This document shows, in pieces, positions 27,164 through 38,039 of a stretch of DNA of 64,000 bases. Under the pieces are notes generated by a model that was not told the DNA's origin, ran no database searches, and was given only the letters and a program-made list of their open reading frames with translations. Source of the stretch: Bordetella parapertussis (GTDB lineage: Bacteria; Pseudomonadota; Gammaproteobacteria; Burkholderiales; Burkholderiaceae_B). The first letter of the stretch is position 1. Every line of letters starts with the position of its first letter. Where the stretch lies: NCBI GenBank assembly GCA_945903445.1, contig CAMDNZ010000003.1, positions 1 to 64,000 of the forward strand. The letters run 5' to 3'. Both the position numbers and the translations under genes were made by a program.

Positions 27164-28726
27164 TCAGCTGGCCAACCACACGCTTTCGGCGAACCGATAA
27201 CCCATCATGCGACCGGCTGGGGTGGCTTCCAACCCCTGCACCCGGCGATCGTAAGCGTCGATGAAGCTCAGGAAAGTCGGGATGACGATGCTGCCCTTCT
27301 CGTAGATCAGCGTTTGCATGTCGCCATAGATCTCGCGCCGTTTGGCCTCGTTAGCCTCTTTGCGCGAGGCCACCAGCAACTGGTCGAACTGCTCGTTCTT
27401 CCAACCGGTCTCGTTCCACGGTGCATCCGAGCGATAAAACTGATTGAACAACAAGTCCAGGGTCGGCCGGGGCAAGGTCGAGCCATAGGTCATCGGATGC
27501 TTGAACCAATGCGTCGACCAATAGCCATCGTGCGGCACGCGTCTGACCGACAACTTCATGCCCGCCTGAGCCGCAGACTGCTGCAATAGCTGGGCCGAAT
27601 CCAATGCCGACTCGATCGCGGGCGATGTGACGATCTCGGCCGCAACGCCTGTCAAACCGCCCTTCTTGACGTGAAATTTGGCGCGATCCAGGTCGTAGGT
27701 ACGCTGGGGCAGATCCTTCAGAACATAGGGATGCCAACTAGGAACCGGATGGTCGTTGGCGATCGTGCCATAGCCTTTGAGCAGGACGTCGCGAATACGC
27801 TCACGGTTCTGGAGATACTTCACGGCCTGAACGAAATCGGGGTTGTTCGTGGGCACCATGTCCTGGCGCAAGACCAAACCCGAGTAAAGGCTCGAATCGC
27901 TTTCCAAAATCGCCACGCGCGGGTGGTTCTTGATGCGTTCGACATCGCGCGCAGGCACCGGCGAGATGATTTGCAGGTCGCCTGCCAGGAGTGCGTTCAA
28001 ACGCGCGGCATCGTCGGCAATACCCAGCACTTCGACCTCGTCCAGATAAGGCTTGCCGGATTTCCAGAAGTTGGGATTGCGCTTGCCAATACATCGCGTG
28101 CCCGGCTCGAACACCTCGCATACGAAGGGTCCCGTGCCATTGCCCTTGGAGAAATCCGCGGTGTCCTTGGCCACGATCAGCAGGTGCGGCACGGCCAGCA
28201 CGGCCGGAAAATCAACGTTCGCACCCGACAGAGTAACGCGCACGGTCGCGGCATCGATGGCATCGACCTGCGTCAGATCGTCGACCAGCGTCTTCACCTT
28301 GGATGCAGTCTTGGGATCTTTGTGGCGCATCAGCGAGAACACGACGTCATGGGCATCCAAAGACTTGCCGCTGTGAAACGTGACGCCCGGTCGCAACTTG
28401 ATCAGCCAGACGATGTTGTCGCTGCTGGTGATCTCGATGGCCAAGGCCATCTGCACTCTCATCTTGGCATCGAATTCGGTCAAGCCGCTGTAGAACATCG
28501 AGTGGCGCACGTAATCGCCCGTGTGGGAACCCTTGGCGGGATCCAAGGAATCGGCCACCGAAGAGTTGTTATTGGCCACGCGTATGCGGCCACCGCGGCG
28601 CGGCGGAGTGGCCGCCCATGCTCCGGGCATCCCGAACGCCAAAGAACCGGCTGCGCCGAACAAACCGATTAAGGTCGTGCGACGACCTGGGTTGGGCGGC
28701 GTGAGAAAGTCTGAATGCTGCGTCAT
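27164..28726 (-). CDS. Peptide/nickel-type ABC substrate-binding protein (orphan)
   Basis: About 520 residues from ATG 28726 (MTQHSDFLTPP); an ATG 14 codons further up is less likely. It has a twin-arginine export signal (GRRTTLIGLFGAAGS) and a mature family-5 solute-binding fold (GGRIRVANNN, LDPAKGSHTGDY, LRPGVTFHSGKSLDAHDVVFSL). It would bind peptides, opines or similar small solutes in the periplasm. No permease or ATPase lies beside it. It starts 54 bases after the flavin oxidoreductase gene on the same strand, so the ligand may be the oxidoreductase substrate. Confidence 0.88.
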   Translation of the reverse strand: MTQHSDFLTPPNPGRRTTLIGLFGAAGSLAFGMPGAWAATPPRRGGRIRVANNNSSVADSLDPAKGSHTGDYVRHSMFYSGLTEFDAKMRVQMALAIEITSSDNIVWLIKLRPGVTFHSGKSLDAHDVVFSLMRHKDPKTASKVKTLVDDLTQVDAIDAATVRVTLSGANVDFPAVLAVPHLLIVAKDTADFSKGNGTGPFVCEVFEPGTRCIGKRNPNFWKSGKPYLDEVEVLGIADDAARLNALLAGDLQIISPVPARDVERIKNHPRVAILESDSSLYSGLVLRQDMVPTNNPDFVQAVKYLQNRERIRDVLLKGYGTIANDHPVPSWHPYVLKDLPQRTYDLDRAKFHVKKGGLTGVAAEIVTSPAIESALDSAQLLQQSAAQAGMKLSVRRVPHDGYWSTHWFKHPMTYGSTLPRPTLDLLFNQFYRSDAPWNETGWKNEQFDQLLVASRKEANEAKRREIYGDMQTLIYEKGSIVIPTFLSFIDAYDRRVQGLEATPAGRMMGYRFAESVWLAS

Positions 28727-28780
28727 ACAACCTCCGGGGTAAGGGAGAAAGCAAACGTCCGGGCACATTCGCCCGGAGCG

Positions 28781-30829
28781 CTAGAGCACGCGGGCCAACC
28801 TGAACGCGTCGTAGATGGCCGAGTGGATGTCGCGCGACGCCTGCGCGTCGCCGATGCGATAGAGTTCGAAGCCGGAGGCGGCGGTCCAGGATTGCGGACG
28901 ACCCGCGACGAACGCGTCCAATTCGGTTTCGCCGTCGTTGATCGAGTCGGCGCGCAAAGCGTGGAATACGTCGTCCACTGCCAGCAGACCGCGTTCGATC
29001 ACGATATGGTCGGCCACCAAAACTTCCGTCTCACCGGTCAATTCGTGCACGAAGCTCGCGCGCTTCGTCCCGCTGGCGTCGCGCTCGATCTGTTTCAAAT
29101 GCATATGATTGCGCACAGGCACGCGCCACTGATGCAAGCGCTTCTCCCAGGCCACGTCGTCGCCCTTGCCGCCCAATTCCTGACCCACTGCGCCATCCAA
29201 GACCGCGAGCTCGACCGACAGTCCGGCACGCGCGAAACGCTCGACACAGACATAGGCGTTGTGACGACCCGTGCCGTCGTAGACCAACACGCGTCCTGCG
29301 CGCGGCAGTGAAATCGTCAGCGCGTCGAACACCGACCAGGCGAGTTCGGCCCCCGGCACCTGGTCCATATTGGGCGCACCACCGGTCGCCATGATGACCA
29401 CATCGGGATCCAGCGCCAGAATGTCTTGCGGCTCGGCATAGCAGTCGTAGCGCACGGTGACGCCGGCACGAACCAAGGCGTCGACGCGCCACTGCACGAT
29501 GCCGATCAAATCACGCCGCCACTCCGATCCGGCTGCTAGCAGCACTTGCCCACCGGCCGCATTGCCCGCTTCCAACACCGTCACATCGTGACCCCGCAGC
29601 GCCGCCACACGGGCCGCCTCCAAACCGGCCACACCCGCGCCCACCACAACCACTCGCCTGGGTTCGGCAGCGGGCTCGATACTATGGTCGTATTGCGACT
29701 CCCGGCCCGTGGCCGGGTTGTGAATACAGGTGGCATGCGTGTTGCGGCAAAACGAAGCCCCCACGCAGGGCCGTGCCGCCTCTTCCCGCCCTGCCTCGAT
29801 CAGACGTACCAGATGCGGCTCGGCGATATGGGCGCGGGTCATGCCCACCATGTCCAGCAGACCCTCGCGGATGGCATAACGTGCGGTCGCCAGATCGGCG
29901 ATCTTGGCCGCATGGAATACCGGCAAAGACACCGCCTGCTTGAAGCGCGCAGCGCGATCCAAAAACGGCGCCGAAGGCATGAACATGCTGGGCATGCTGT
30001 TGGTGGCCAAGGCGAACTTGGTGTCGATACGGCCGAACACCACGTTGAAGAAGTCGATCAAGCCCGAATCTTGCAGCAATCGGGCAATCGCCAGACTGTC
30101 CTCGAAAGACATGCCCTCTTCCACGCCGAATCGAATACCCACCGGAAAGTCCTCGCCCACTTGCTTGCGTATTTCCTCGTGGACGGCCAGTACGAAGCGC
30201 ATGCGGTTGGCCAGGGATCCGCCGTAGGCATCCGTGCGCAGATTCACGCCCGGGTCCAGAAATTGGCCGATCAGGTGACCGCTGCTCAAGGTTTCCATGC
30301 CATCCAGGCCGCCTTCCTTGCAGCGGCGTGCGGCAGCGCCGTAGGCTTTCACGACCCGCTCGATGTCGCGCGTCGTCATCTCACGTGGGATGGCGCGGTG
30401 CAGCGTCTCGCGCACGGGCGACGGGCCGATCATCGGCATCCACGGGTCGGCGTAGGCATTGCCGCGTCGTCCCAGATGGGTAATCTGGCACATCAACGCA
30501 GCCCCTTCCGCACGCATACGCTGCGAGAAACGCTGCAAATGCGGCACGATCTCGTCGGTGCCGATATTGATCTGTTGAAAGGTATTCGGACTATCGGCGC
30601 TGACATTGGACGACCCGCCGAACATGCTCAAACCGATACCGCCCCGCGCTTTTTCGAGGTGATAGCGCTGATAGCGCTCCTGCGGAAAATCGCCTTGTGT
30701 CAGCCTGCTGGCATGGCTGGAACTGAACACTCGATTGCGAATCGTCAACCCTTTCAGTTGAAACGGTGCGACCAAAGGGTCGCGGATGACCACAGGAGAA
30801 TCGACAAGCGCCATAGACGAATCGGGCAT
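28781..30829 (-). CDS. FMN/FAD-dependent oxidoreductase, trimethylamine dehydrogenase/2,4-dienoyl-CoA reductase family
   Basis: 682 residues. The N-terminal TIM barrel (about 15-360) is of the old yellow enzyme class (PFQLKGLTIRNRVFSSSH, QITHLGRRG). A Fe-S region follows, then a C-terminal FAD/NAD half with VVVVGAGVAGLEAARVAALRGH. The Fe-S segment reads CVGASFC-x6-C: the second cysteine of the usual C-x2-C-x3-C-x11/12-C is Ala and the last spacing is short. The closest remembered relatives with CVGA-type motifs are N-methylproline/betaine demethylases, so a demethylation of an N-methylated amine is possible. GGAG precedes the ATG. It is divergent from a LysR regulator and followed by a binding protein. 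Confidence 0.85.
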   Translation of the reverse strand: MPDSSMALVDSPVVIRDPLVAPFQLKGLTIRNRVFSSSHASRLTQGDFPQERYQRYHLEKARGGIGLSMFGGSSNVSADSPNTFQQINIGTDEIVPHLQRFSQRMRAEGAALMCQITHLGRRGNAYADPWMPMIGPSPVRETLHRAIPREMTTRDIERVVKAYGAAARRCKEGGLDGMETLSSGHLIGQFLDPGVNLRTDAYGGSLANRMRFVLAVHEEIRKQVGEDFPVGIRFGVEEGMSFEDSLAIARLLQDSGLIDFFNVVFGRIDTKFALATNSMPSMFMPSAPFLDRAARFKQAVSLPVFHAAKIADLATARYAIREGLLDMVGMTRAHIAEPHLVRLIEAGREEAARPCVGASFCRNTHATCIHNPATGRESQYDHSIEPAAEPRRVVVVGAGVAGLEAARVAALRGHDVTVLEAGNAAGGQVLLAAGSEWRRDLIGIVQWRVDALVRAGVTVRYDCYAEPQDILALDPDVVIMATGGAPNMDQVPGAELAWSVFDALTISLPRAGRVLVYDGTGRHNAYVCVERFARAGLSVELAVLDGAVGQELGGKGDDVAWEKRLHQWRVPVRNHMHLKQIERDASGTKRASFVHELTGETEVLVADHIVIERGLLAVDDVFHALRADSINDGETELDAFVAGRPQSWTAASGFELYRIGDAQASRDIHSAIYDAFRLARVL

Positions 30830-30842
30830 CGCGCAACTCCGT

Positions 30843-30859
30843 ATAACATGATGTGTTAT
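30843..30859. promoter_or_regulatory. Palindromic operator candidate (T-N11-A type) between oxidoreductase and LysR genes
   Basis: The 17-base dyad ATAACA-TGATG-TGTTAT is perfect in both 6-base arms and fits the T-N11-A pattern of LysR sites. It lies just upstream of the oxidoreductase start and is a likely site for the divergent regulator. Confidence 0.6.
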
Positions 30860-30912
30860 TCAAATTACCGATCGGCACGATCATGGTCAATTTACATTCG
30901 ACTCGTTCGCCT

Positions 30913-30925
30913 TTACATCATGTAA
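30913..30925. promoter_or_regulatory. Second dyad next to the LysR start
   Basis: TTACA-TCA-TGTAA is a perfect 5-base inverted repeat ending 4 bases before the LysR ATG. It may allow autoregulation together with the dyad at 30843-30859. Confidence 0.45.
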
Positions 30926-30929
30926 TGTC

Positions 30930-31847
30930 ATGACGCCACGCCTTCCTTCCTTGCAAGCCCTCTGGGTGTTCGACGCCGCCGCTCGTCACAAGAGTTTTAC
31001 GCGCGCAGCGCCCGAATTGCATGTCACGCCGGTCGCGGTCAGCCGCATGGTGGGCCGCCTTGAAGATACATTGGGCTGCAAGCTGTTCGACCGCACACCG
31101 AGCGGGCTGCAACTGACAGCGGACGGCGACATCTTGCGAACGGCGGTGGCGGCAGGCTTCGCCCAGATTTCGGACGCCATCGCCAGCCTGCATGCGCGAC
31201 GAGGCGACGGCAATACCGTGACGCTATCGATTTCCAGCGGTCTGACCGCGCAGTGGCTGATGCCGCGTTATGGCTTATTTCGCCAGGCGTTTCCCGACAT
31301 CAACCTGAGGTTGCAGGTGTGCAGCATCCTGGCCGGACCGTTGGACGGCGCCGATCTGGGCATTCGATTGGCCGCAGCGCACATCGACGCCGGCGCGCCG
31401 TTTTTCTGTCCGGAATTGATCGTGCCGGTATGCAGCGCGCGTTATCTTGAGCAGCACGGCCCTTTGCATCAGACCCGTCGCGGTCAGGCGCACACGCTGA
31501 TCCATCTCGAACCCACCACTACGACGTGGCCGGACTATTTCGTGGCCTCGGGCGCACGCCCGCCATTGGGCGAGGCCATCACCTACTCGGATGCAGGACT
31601 GGCGCTACAGGCCACCATCGAAGACCAGGGCGTGGCATTGGGCTGGATCATGGCCGTGGCACGCCCCTTGAATTCAGGTGCTGTAGTGCCCGCGGCACCG
31701 CTCAGTTTGCGCACGGGCAAGCATTACGTCATCCAACGCGCCGAACAAGCGCCCCGGCGCCAAGTTTTGGCGGTCGAGCGCTGGCTGGTCGATGAAATGG
31801 CGGGGGAACTCGAGGCGCTGGCACGGAAGTACCCGCAATTGGGTTAA
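30930..31847 (+). CDS. LysR-family regulator, GcvA-like
   Basis: 305 residues. The N-terminal helix-turn-helix matches the GcvA subgroup (PSLQALWVFDAAARHKSFT, then VSRMVGRLEDTLGCKLFDR), and the C-terminal effector-binding domain has the LRLQVCS region typical of that group. It is divergent from the flavin oxidoreductase and binding-protein genes, with about 100 bases between, so it probably controls them in response to the substrate of the oxidoreductase. Confidence 0.92.
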   Translation: MTPRLPSLQALWVFDAAARHKSFTRAAPELHVTPVAVSRMVGRLEDTLGCKLFDRTPSGLQLTADGDILRTAVAAGFAQISDAIASLHARRGDGNTVTLSISSGLTAQWLMPRYGLFRQAFPDINLRLQVCSILAGPLDGADLGIRLAAAHIDAGAPFFCPELIVPVCSARYLEQHGPLHQTRRGQAHTLIHLEPTTTTWPDYFVASGARPPLGEAITYSDAGLALQATIEDQGVALGWIMAVARPLNSGAVVPAAPLSLRTGKHYVIQRAEQAPRRQVLAVERWLVDEMAGELEALARKYPQLG

Positions 31848-31892
31848 AGGGCACGCCTCAGCGCGTCGGGTCCGGCCCGATTACGCGACGCT

Positions 31893-32498
31893 TCAAGCGG
31901 GCGTGGCGGCGGGCTTGAACAGCGTATTTTCGATCAGACCACACAAAATATGGCCCAGCACCAGATGGCCCTCTTGGATCTTGGGCGTATCTGCCGACGG
32001 CACTTCCAACAGAAAATCGCATAGGCCACGCATCGGGCCACCTCGATTACCGGTCAAACCGATGGTACACAGCCCCAACTCGCGAGCGGCCTCGAACGCA
32101 CGCAAGATGTTGGGCGAACGACCCGAGGTGCTGTAGCCGATAAACACATCGCCCGGCTGGCCGTGGGCCTGAACCTGCCGTTCGAACAGCTTTTCGTAGC
32201 CGTAATCGTTGCCGATGGCCGTCAGAATGGACGTATCGGTGGTGAGTGCGATGGCGGGTAGTCCGGGACGATCGAAGGCGAATCGGCTGACCAGTTCGCC
32301 CGCGATGTGCTGCGCGTCGGCTGCACTGCCACCGTTACCCGCCAACAGCAGCTTGCCACGGCTTTTGAGCGAGTCGATGCAGCGTGCGGCCGCCCCGAGC
32401 AGCTCGGCTTGCAAGCGTGCGTCGGCCGCCATGGCCTCCATGACGCGACGCGCTTCGAACATCTGTTGGAGAATGTGATCCTGCATGATTTGATTCAT
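31893..32498 (-). CDS. gmhA: Phosphoheptose isomerase (sedoheptulose-7-phosphate isomerase)
   Basis: 201 residues from ATG 32498 ([20 protein letters not shown]). It makes D-glycero-D-manno-heptose 7-phosphate, the first step toward LPS core heptose. The SIS fold is clear: [38 protein letters not shown], and the C-terminal [17 protein letters not shown], which carries a conserved His. The ATG overlaps the stop of an rmlC remnant, the trace of an older operon. The other heptose genes are not in the window. Confidence 0.93.
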   Translation of the reverse strand: MNQIMQDHILQQMFEARRVMEAMAADARLQAELLGAAARCIDSLKSRGKLLLAGNGGSAADAQHIAGELVSRFAFDRPGLPAIALTTDTSILTAIGNDYGYEKLFERQVQAHGQPGDVFIGYSTSGRSPNILRAFEAARELGLCTIGLTGNRGGPMRGLCDFLLEVPSADTPKIQEGHLVLGHILCGLIENTLFKPAATPA

Positions 32499-32735
32499 TC
32501 GAAAATCTCGGCCTGATCGATCGTCGAGCCCAGGGAATCCTTGGCCGACAGAATGAAAGAGGCGCCGCCCAGCGGCCAGTCTATATTCAGCGCGGCGGCG
32601 TTCTACGCCAGACAGTGCTCGTGCTCCGGCGCATAGTAATCGGTCACCTTGTATACGCACACCGCCCATTCGCTTGTGGCCAAAAACCTATGCGCAAACC
32701 TGGCGGCACCCATCGTTGCCGGCCGATGATAGCGG
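32495..32735 (-). pseudogene. Remnant of rmlC (dTDP-4-dehydrorhamnose 3,5-epimerase), C-terminal part
   Basis: Reading the minus strand upstream of gmhA gives the end of an RmlC protein broken by two lesions. RQRWVPPG (about 32725-32700) is followed by a one-base loss, then [20 protein letters not shown] and [14 protein letters not shown] stands where RmlC has Trp, and the frame goes on as [13 protein letters not shown] and [12 protein letters not shown] to a TGA that overlaps the gmhA ATG. The motifs W(V/I)PPGFAHGF, YAPEHE and LSAKD are RmlC hallmarks. Only the last 75-80 of about 180 residues are found. The gene is not functional. Confidence 0.8.
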
Positions 32736-32774
32736 ACTTACATTGCGCTTTCGATGCGCCTCGACAGACGCTGC

Positions 32775-33629
32775 TCAGCCCAGGCGCATCGTCACCACAC
32801 CGGCTAGAATCATTGCGCAGGCCGCGATTCTTCCCGCCCGCAGGGGTTCTTTCAATACGGTGGCACCGATCAGCACGGCGAACAACACACTGGTCTCGCG
32901 CAAGCCAGACACCATCGCCACCGGCGCCCGGGTCATGGCCCAGATGGCGATGGTGTAGGCCCCCAGCGACATCGCGCCCCCGCCCAAACCGGCACGCCAA
33001 TGCCCCTGCAGGGCCGTGAACACGCGCGGGCCGCGTAAGAACGTCAGCACCACCGCCATGACCGCGCCATTGACCGCGAACAGCCATAGCGAATAAGCCA
33101 CCGCAGCGCCATTTGCGCGAGCGCCCAACGCATCGGACAGGGTATAGGCGCAGATGAACGCTGCCGTGAGCACGGCGCAGCCCAACATGGCCCGATCGAC
33201 CGGGCCGCGCGTTCGCCCACCCCGCAGCGCCATCAGCCAAATACCCGCCACCAAGACGAGCAGTCCCATCGACGCCACCCAACTCAGCCGCTCGTCGAGC
33301 GCGACCGCGCCCACCAACGCGATCAGCAGGGGCGACGTGCCACGCGCCAACGGATAGACCTGCCCCAGGTCACCGTAGCGATAGGCGCGCGTCAGAAAAA
33401 CGTTGTAGCCAATGTGAAACCCTGCCGACGCGATCAACCAGGGCCATGCCGCGGGTTCAGGCATCGGGACGAACAGCAGACCGGGCAAAGCCAGCAAGCC
33501 CGACGTCATCTGGATCAGGCAAATGGTCAAAAAACGATCCAGCCCGATCTTAAGCAGCGCGTTCCAGCCAGCATGCAGTGCCGCAGCGACCATGACCGCC
33601 ACAAACACCGATACTGGCATGGCACTCAT
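32775..33629 (-). CDS. EamA-family (DMT) transporter
   Basis: A 284-residue inner-membrane protein with about ten membrane helices in two EamA repeats (first to about residue 135, second from about 147). YPLARGTSPLLIALVG and LRETSVLFAVLIG are the typical signature segments of the two halves. It is probably a metabolite exporter. Its ATG overlaps the stop of the thioredoxin-like gene (ATGA), so they form a two-gene operon. Confidence 0.9.
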   Translation of the reverse strand: MSAMPVSVFVAVMVAAALHAGWNALLKIGLDRFLTICLIQMTSGLLALPGLLFVPMPEPAAWPWLIASAGFHIGYNVFLTRAYRYGDLGQVYPLARGTSPLLIALVGAVALDERLSWVASMGLLVLVAGIWLMALRGGRTRGPVDRAMLGCAVLTAAFICAYTLSDALGARANGAAVAYSLWLFAVNGAVMAVVLTFLRGPRVFTALQGHWRAGLGGGAMSLGAYTIAIWAMTRAPVAMVSGLRETSVLFAVLIGATVLKEPLRAGRIAACAMILAGVVTMRLG

Positions 33630-33961
33630 GGCAATTCGGCCGGGTAGCTATCGAGGGCCAAGCGCATCTGCATGCGCAAATCCCAAGCTTCGAGCGACGC
33701 ATTGACCGCGCCGTAAAACACCCCGTCGCGCACGAGAAACAAAGCCGGCAGATGGAACACTTCATAGCGTTCGACCAGCCCACGATTGGCGCCGGCATCG
33801 ACCCAGCACAAGCGCTCGGCAGGCAATTGCATGTCGGGCAGGCGCTCGCGCGCCATCGCGCAGGTGCCACAGGTCTTGCTATAAAACACCAGCATCGAAG
33901 TGCCTTTGGCGTCCAGCAAAAAACGATCGGCCGTGCCGTCGTCGAGATCGGTATGTTCCAT
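33626..33961 (-). CDS. Thioredoxin-fold protein with CGTC motif
   Basis: 111 residues from ATG 33961 (MEHTDLDDGTADRF); an in-frame ATG 15 codons upstream at 34006 is possible. The redox pair is C31-G-T-C34 in VFYSKTCGTCAMAR, followed by the cis-proline region FHLPALFLVRDG. There is no signal peptide, so it should act in the cytosol. It is coupled by overlap to the EamA transporter gene. The partner protein is unknown. Confidence 0.85.
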   Translation of the reverse strand: MEHTDLDDGTADRFLLDAKGTSMLVFYSKTCGTCAMARERLPDMQLPAERLCWVDAGANRGLVERYEVFHLPALFLVRDGVFYGAVNASLEAWDLRMQMRLALDSYPAELP

Positions 33962-34068
33962 GAGACCGACGATTATAGAGACGACTGGCCGACTTGGGGC
34001 AGACATTAATTAGGCATACCATGTGCCCCTGAACCCGTTTCCGTCATCGACCCAAGGAGCACGATCTC

Positions 34069-34629
34069 ATGAGCAAGGTTTACAACGTCGCCGTTCTGGT
34101 CGGCAGCCTGCGTAAAGATTCGATCAACCGCAAGCTGGCGTTGGCGCTGGCCGAGTTGGCCCCGCAAGCATCCCTCAAGCTCGATATCCTGGAGATCAGC
34201 GACCTGCCGCTCTACAACGAAGACATCGACGGCGATCAAGCGCCCGCCAGCTACACCGCCTTTCGCGAGGGCCTCAAAGCGGCCGACGCCGTGCTGTTCA
34301 TCACCCCGGAATACAACCGTTCGGTGCCCGGCGCACTCAAGAACGCCATCGACGTCGGCTCGCGTCCCTACGGCAAAAGCGTCTTCAGCGGCAAGCCTGC
34401 TGCCGTCATCAGCGCGTCGCCCGGCGCTTTGGGTGGCTTCGGTGCCAACCATCATCTGCGCCAATCGCTGGTGTTTTTGGACATGCCCATTCTGCAACAA
34501 CCCGAAGCTTATTTGGGTAATGCCGGGACGTTTTTCGACGCCAGCGGCAAGCCCAGCGACGGCATCGAGCCGTTCTTGAAGAAATTCATCGCCACCTTCG
34601 ACGCATGGATCGCCAAGCAAGCGAAATAA
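34069..34629 (+). CDS. NADPH-dependent FMN reductase (ChrR/azoreductase-like)
   Basis: A 186-residue flavodoxin-like cytosolic enzyme. Flavin phosphate-binding GSLRKDSINRKLA (about 12-24) and PEYNRSVPGALKNAIDV (about 83-99) are typical of ChrR/YieF quinone and chromate reductases. AAGGAG stands about 11 bases before the ATG. It is followed, with overlap, by the two halves of a chromate transporter, which fits a role in chromate or quinone stress. Confidence 0.92.
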   Translation: MSKVYNVAVLVGSLRKDSINRKLALALAELAPQASLKLDILEISDLPLYNEDIDGDQAPASYTAFREGLKAADAVLFITPEYNRSVPGALKNAIDVGSRPYGKSVFSGKPAAVISASPGALGGFGANHHLRQSLVFLDMPILQQPEAYLGNAGTFFDASGKPSDGIEPFLKKFIATFDAWIAKQAK

Positions 34630-35189
34630 GCCCGGGCGAGCCGCCCGCCGAAGGCACGGTCGTACCGACCGTGCGTGAGCTATTCACAGGCTTTCTGTTT
34701 CTCGGGCTGACCGCTTTCGGCGGCGTATTACCGCTGGCCCATCGCATGGTGGTGGACCAGCGGCGTTGGCTCACGCCCGCGGCGTTCGCCGAATTGCTAG
34801 GACTGTGCCAGTTCCTGCCCGGCGGCAATATCATCAACCTTTCCGTAGCCGTAGGCATGCGCTTTCATGGCGTGCGCGGTGCGCTGGCAGCGCTGGTGGG
34901 CTTGATCGCTGCACCGACGCTGATCGTGATTGGTCTGGGCACCGTGTATGACACCTTCCATGACGACCCGCGCGTGCGTCACATGTTCGCCGGTCTGGCG
35001 GCAGCGGCGGCTGGACTGCTGATCGCCATGGCCGTGAAGATCTCGCTGCCGCTGCGCCATCGCAAGCCGCTGATCGCCGTGGCGGCCTTGTGTTTCTGCG
35101 CCATCGCGTTGTGGCGGCTGCCGCTTTTGCCGACCATGCTGGCGATGCTTCCTTTAAGCATTCTGATCGTGCGGTGGTGCAAGCTATGA
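34605..35189 (+). CDS. Chromate transporter, N-terminal-type half (short-chain ChrA)
   Basis: A 194-residue membrane protein of the CHR family with GLTAFGGVLPLAHRMVVDQ and LCQFLPGGNIINLSVAVG. The ATG lies 25 bases inside the end of the FMN reductase gene in another frame; a GTG further down (about 34671) could be the true start. Its stop overlaps the ATG of the second half. Short-chain CHR proteins work as pairs inserted in opposite topologies; the substrate is inferred from the family and neighbour. Confidence 0.85.
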   Translation: MDRQASEISPGEPPAEGTVVPTVRELFTGFLFLGLTAFGGVLPLAHRMVVDQRRWLTPAAFAELLGLCQFLPGGNIINLSVAVGMRFHGVRGALAALVGLIAAPTLIVIGLGTVYDTFHDDPRVRHMFAGLAAAAAGLLIAMAVKISLPLRHRKPLIAVAALCFCAIALWRLPLLPTMLAMLPLSILIVRWCKL

Positions 35190-35716
35190 TCGCCACGCTC
35201 ATCGCACTGACCGTGCTGTTCACCCAACTGTCCCTATTGGCGTTCGGTGGCGGCAACTCCATCCTGCCCGAAATGCAGCGCGAAGTGGTCGACGTGCAGC
35301 ACTGGATGAGCGCCGAGACGTTCAGCTCGCTGTTCGGCTTGGCGCAGGCCGCGCCCGGCCCCAATTTGATGATAGTGCCACTGGTGGGTTGGCACGTCGC
35401 CGGTTGGTGGGGCGTGCTGGTGACCACGCTGGCGAAGTTCGGGCCGTCCTCGGTCGTGACGATTCTAGCTTTGTACACCTGGGACCGCTTCAAGGACCGG
35501 CCATGGCGGCGCACCGTACAAGTCGCCCTGCTGCCGATTACCGCCGGCCTGTTTTTGGCCAGCGCGCTGATCATCACCCAGGCCTCGGTGCATTCATGGT
35601 GGTTGGGCATTGTCACGGCGGTGGCGGCGTTCTTGTCGATCAAGACCCGCATTCATCCGCTGTGGCTATTGATGGGCGGCTGTTGGGCCGGGTTGGGCGG
35701 TATGGGCCTGAATTGA
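35186..35716 (+). CDS. Chromate transporter, C-terminal-type half (short-chain ChrA)
   Basis: 176 residues from ATG 35186, which overlaps the stop of the first half (ATGA). It has LLAFGGGNSILPEMQREVV, LAQAAPGPNLMIVPLVG and four to five membrane helices. With the preceding gene it makes up the two repeats that are fused in long-chain ChrA. Its stop is 35 bases from the convergent thiC stop. Confidence 0.88.
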   Translation: MIATLIALTVLFTQLSLLAFGGGNSILPEMQREVVDVQHWMSAETFSSLFGLAQAAPGPNLMIVPLVGWHVAGWWGVLVTTLAKFGPSSVVTILALYTWDRFKDRPWRRTVQVALLPITAGLFLASALIITQASVHSWWLGIVTAVAAFLSIKTRIHPLWLLMGGCWAGLGGMGLN

Positions 35717-35751
35717 TCCGATCCGCCCGCCTGCCTCAGGCCCGCCGCCTT

Positions 35752-38034
<2,283 letters not shown>

Positions 38035-38039
38035 TCATC

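Noticed and set aside
31893..32669. A longer gmhA starting at 32669
   Set aside because: The extra 57 residues do not fit the family, and the same DNA reads as an rmlC remnant in another frame.
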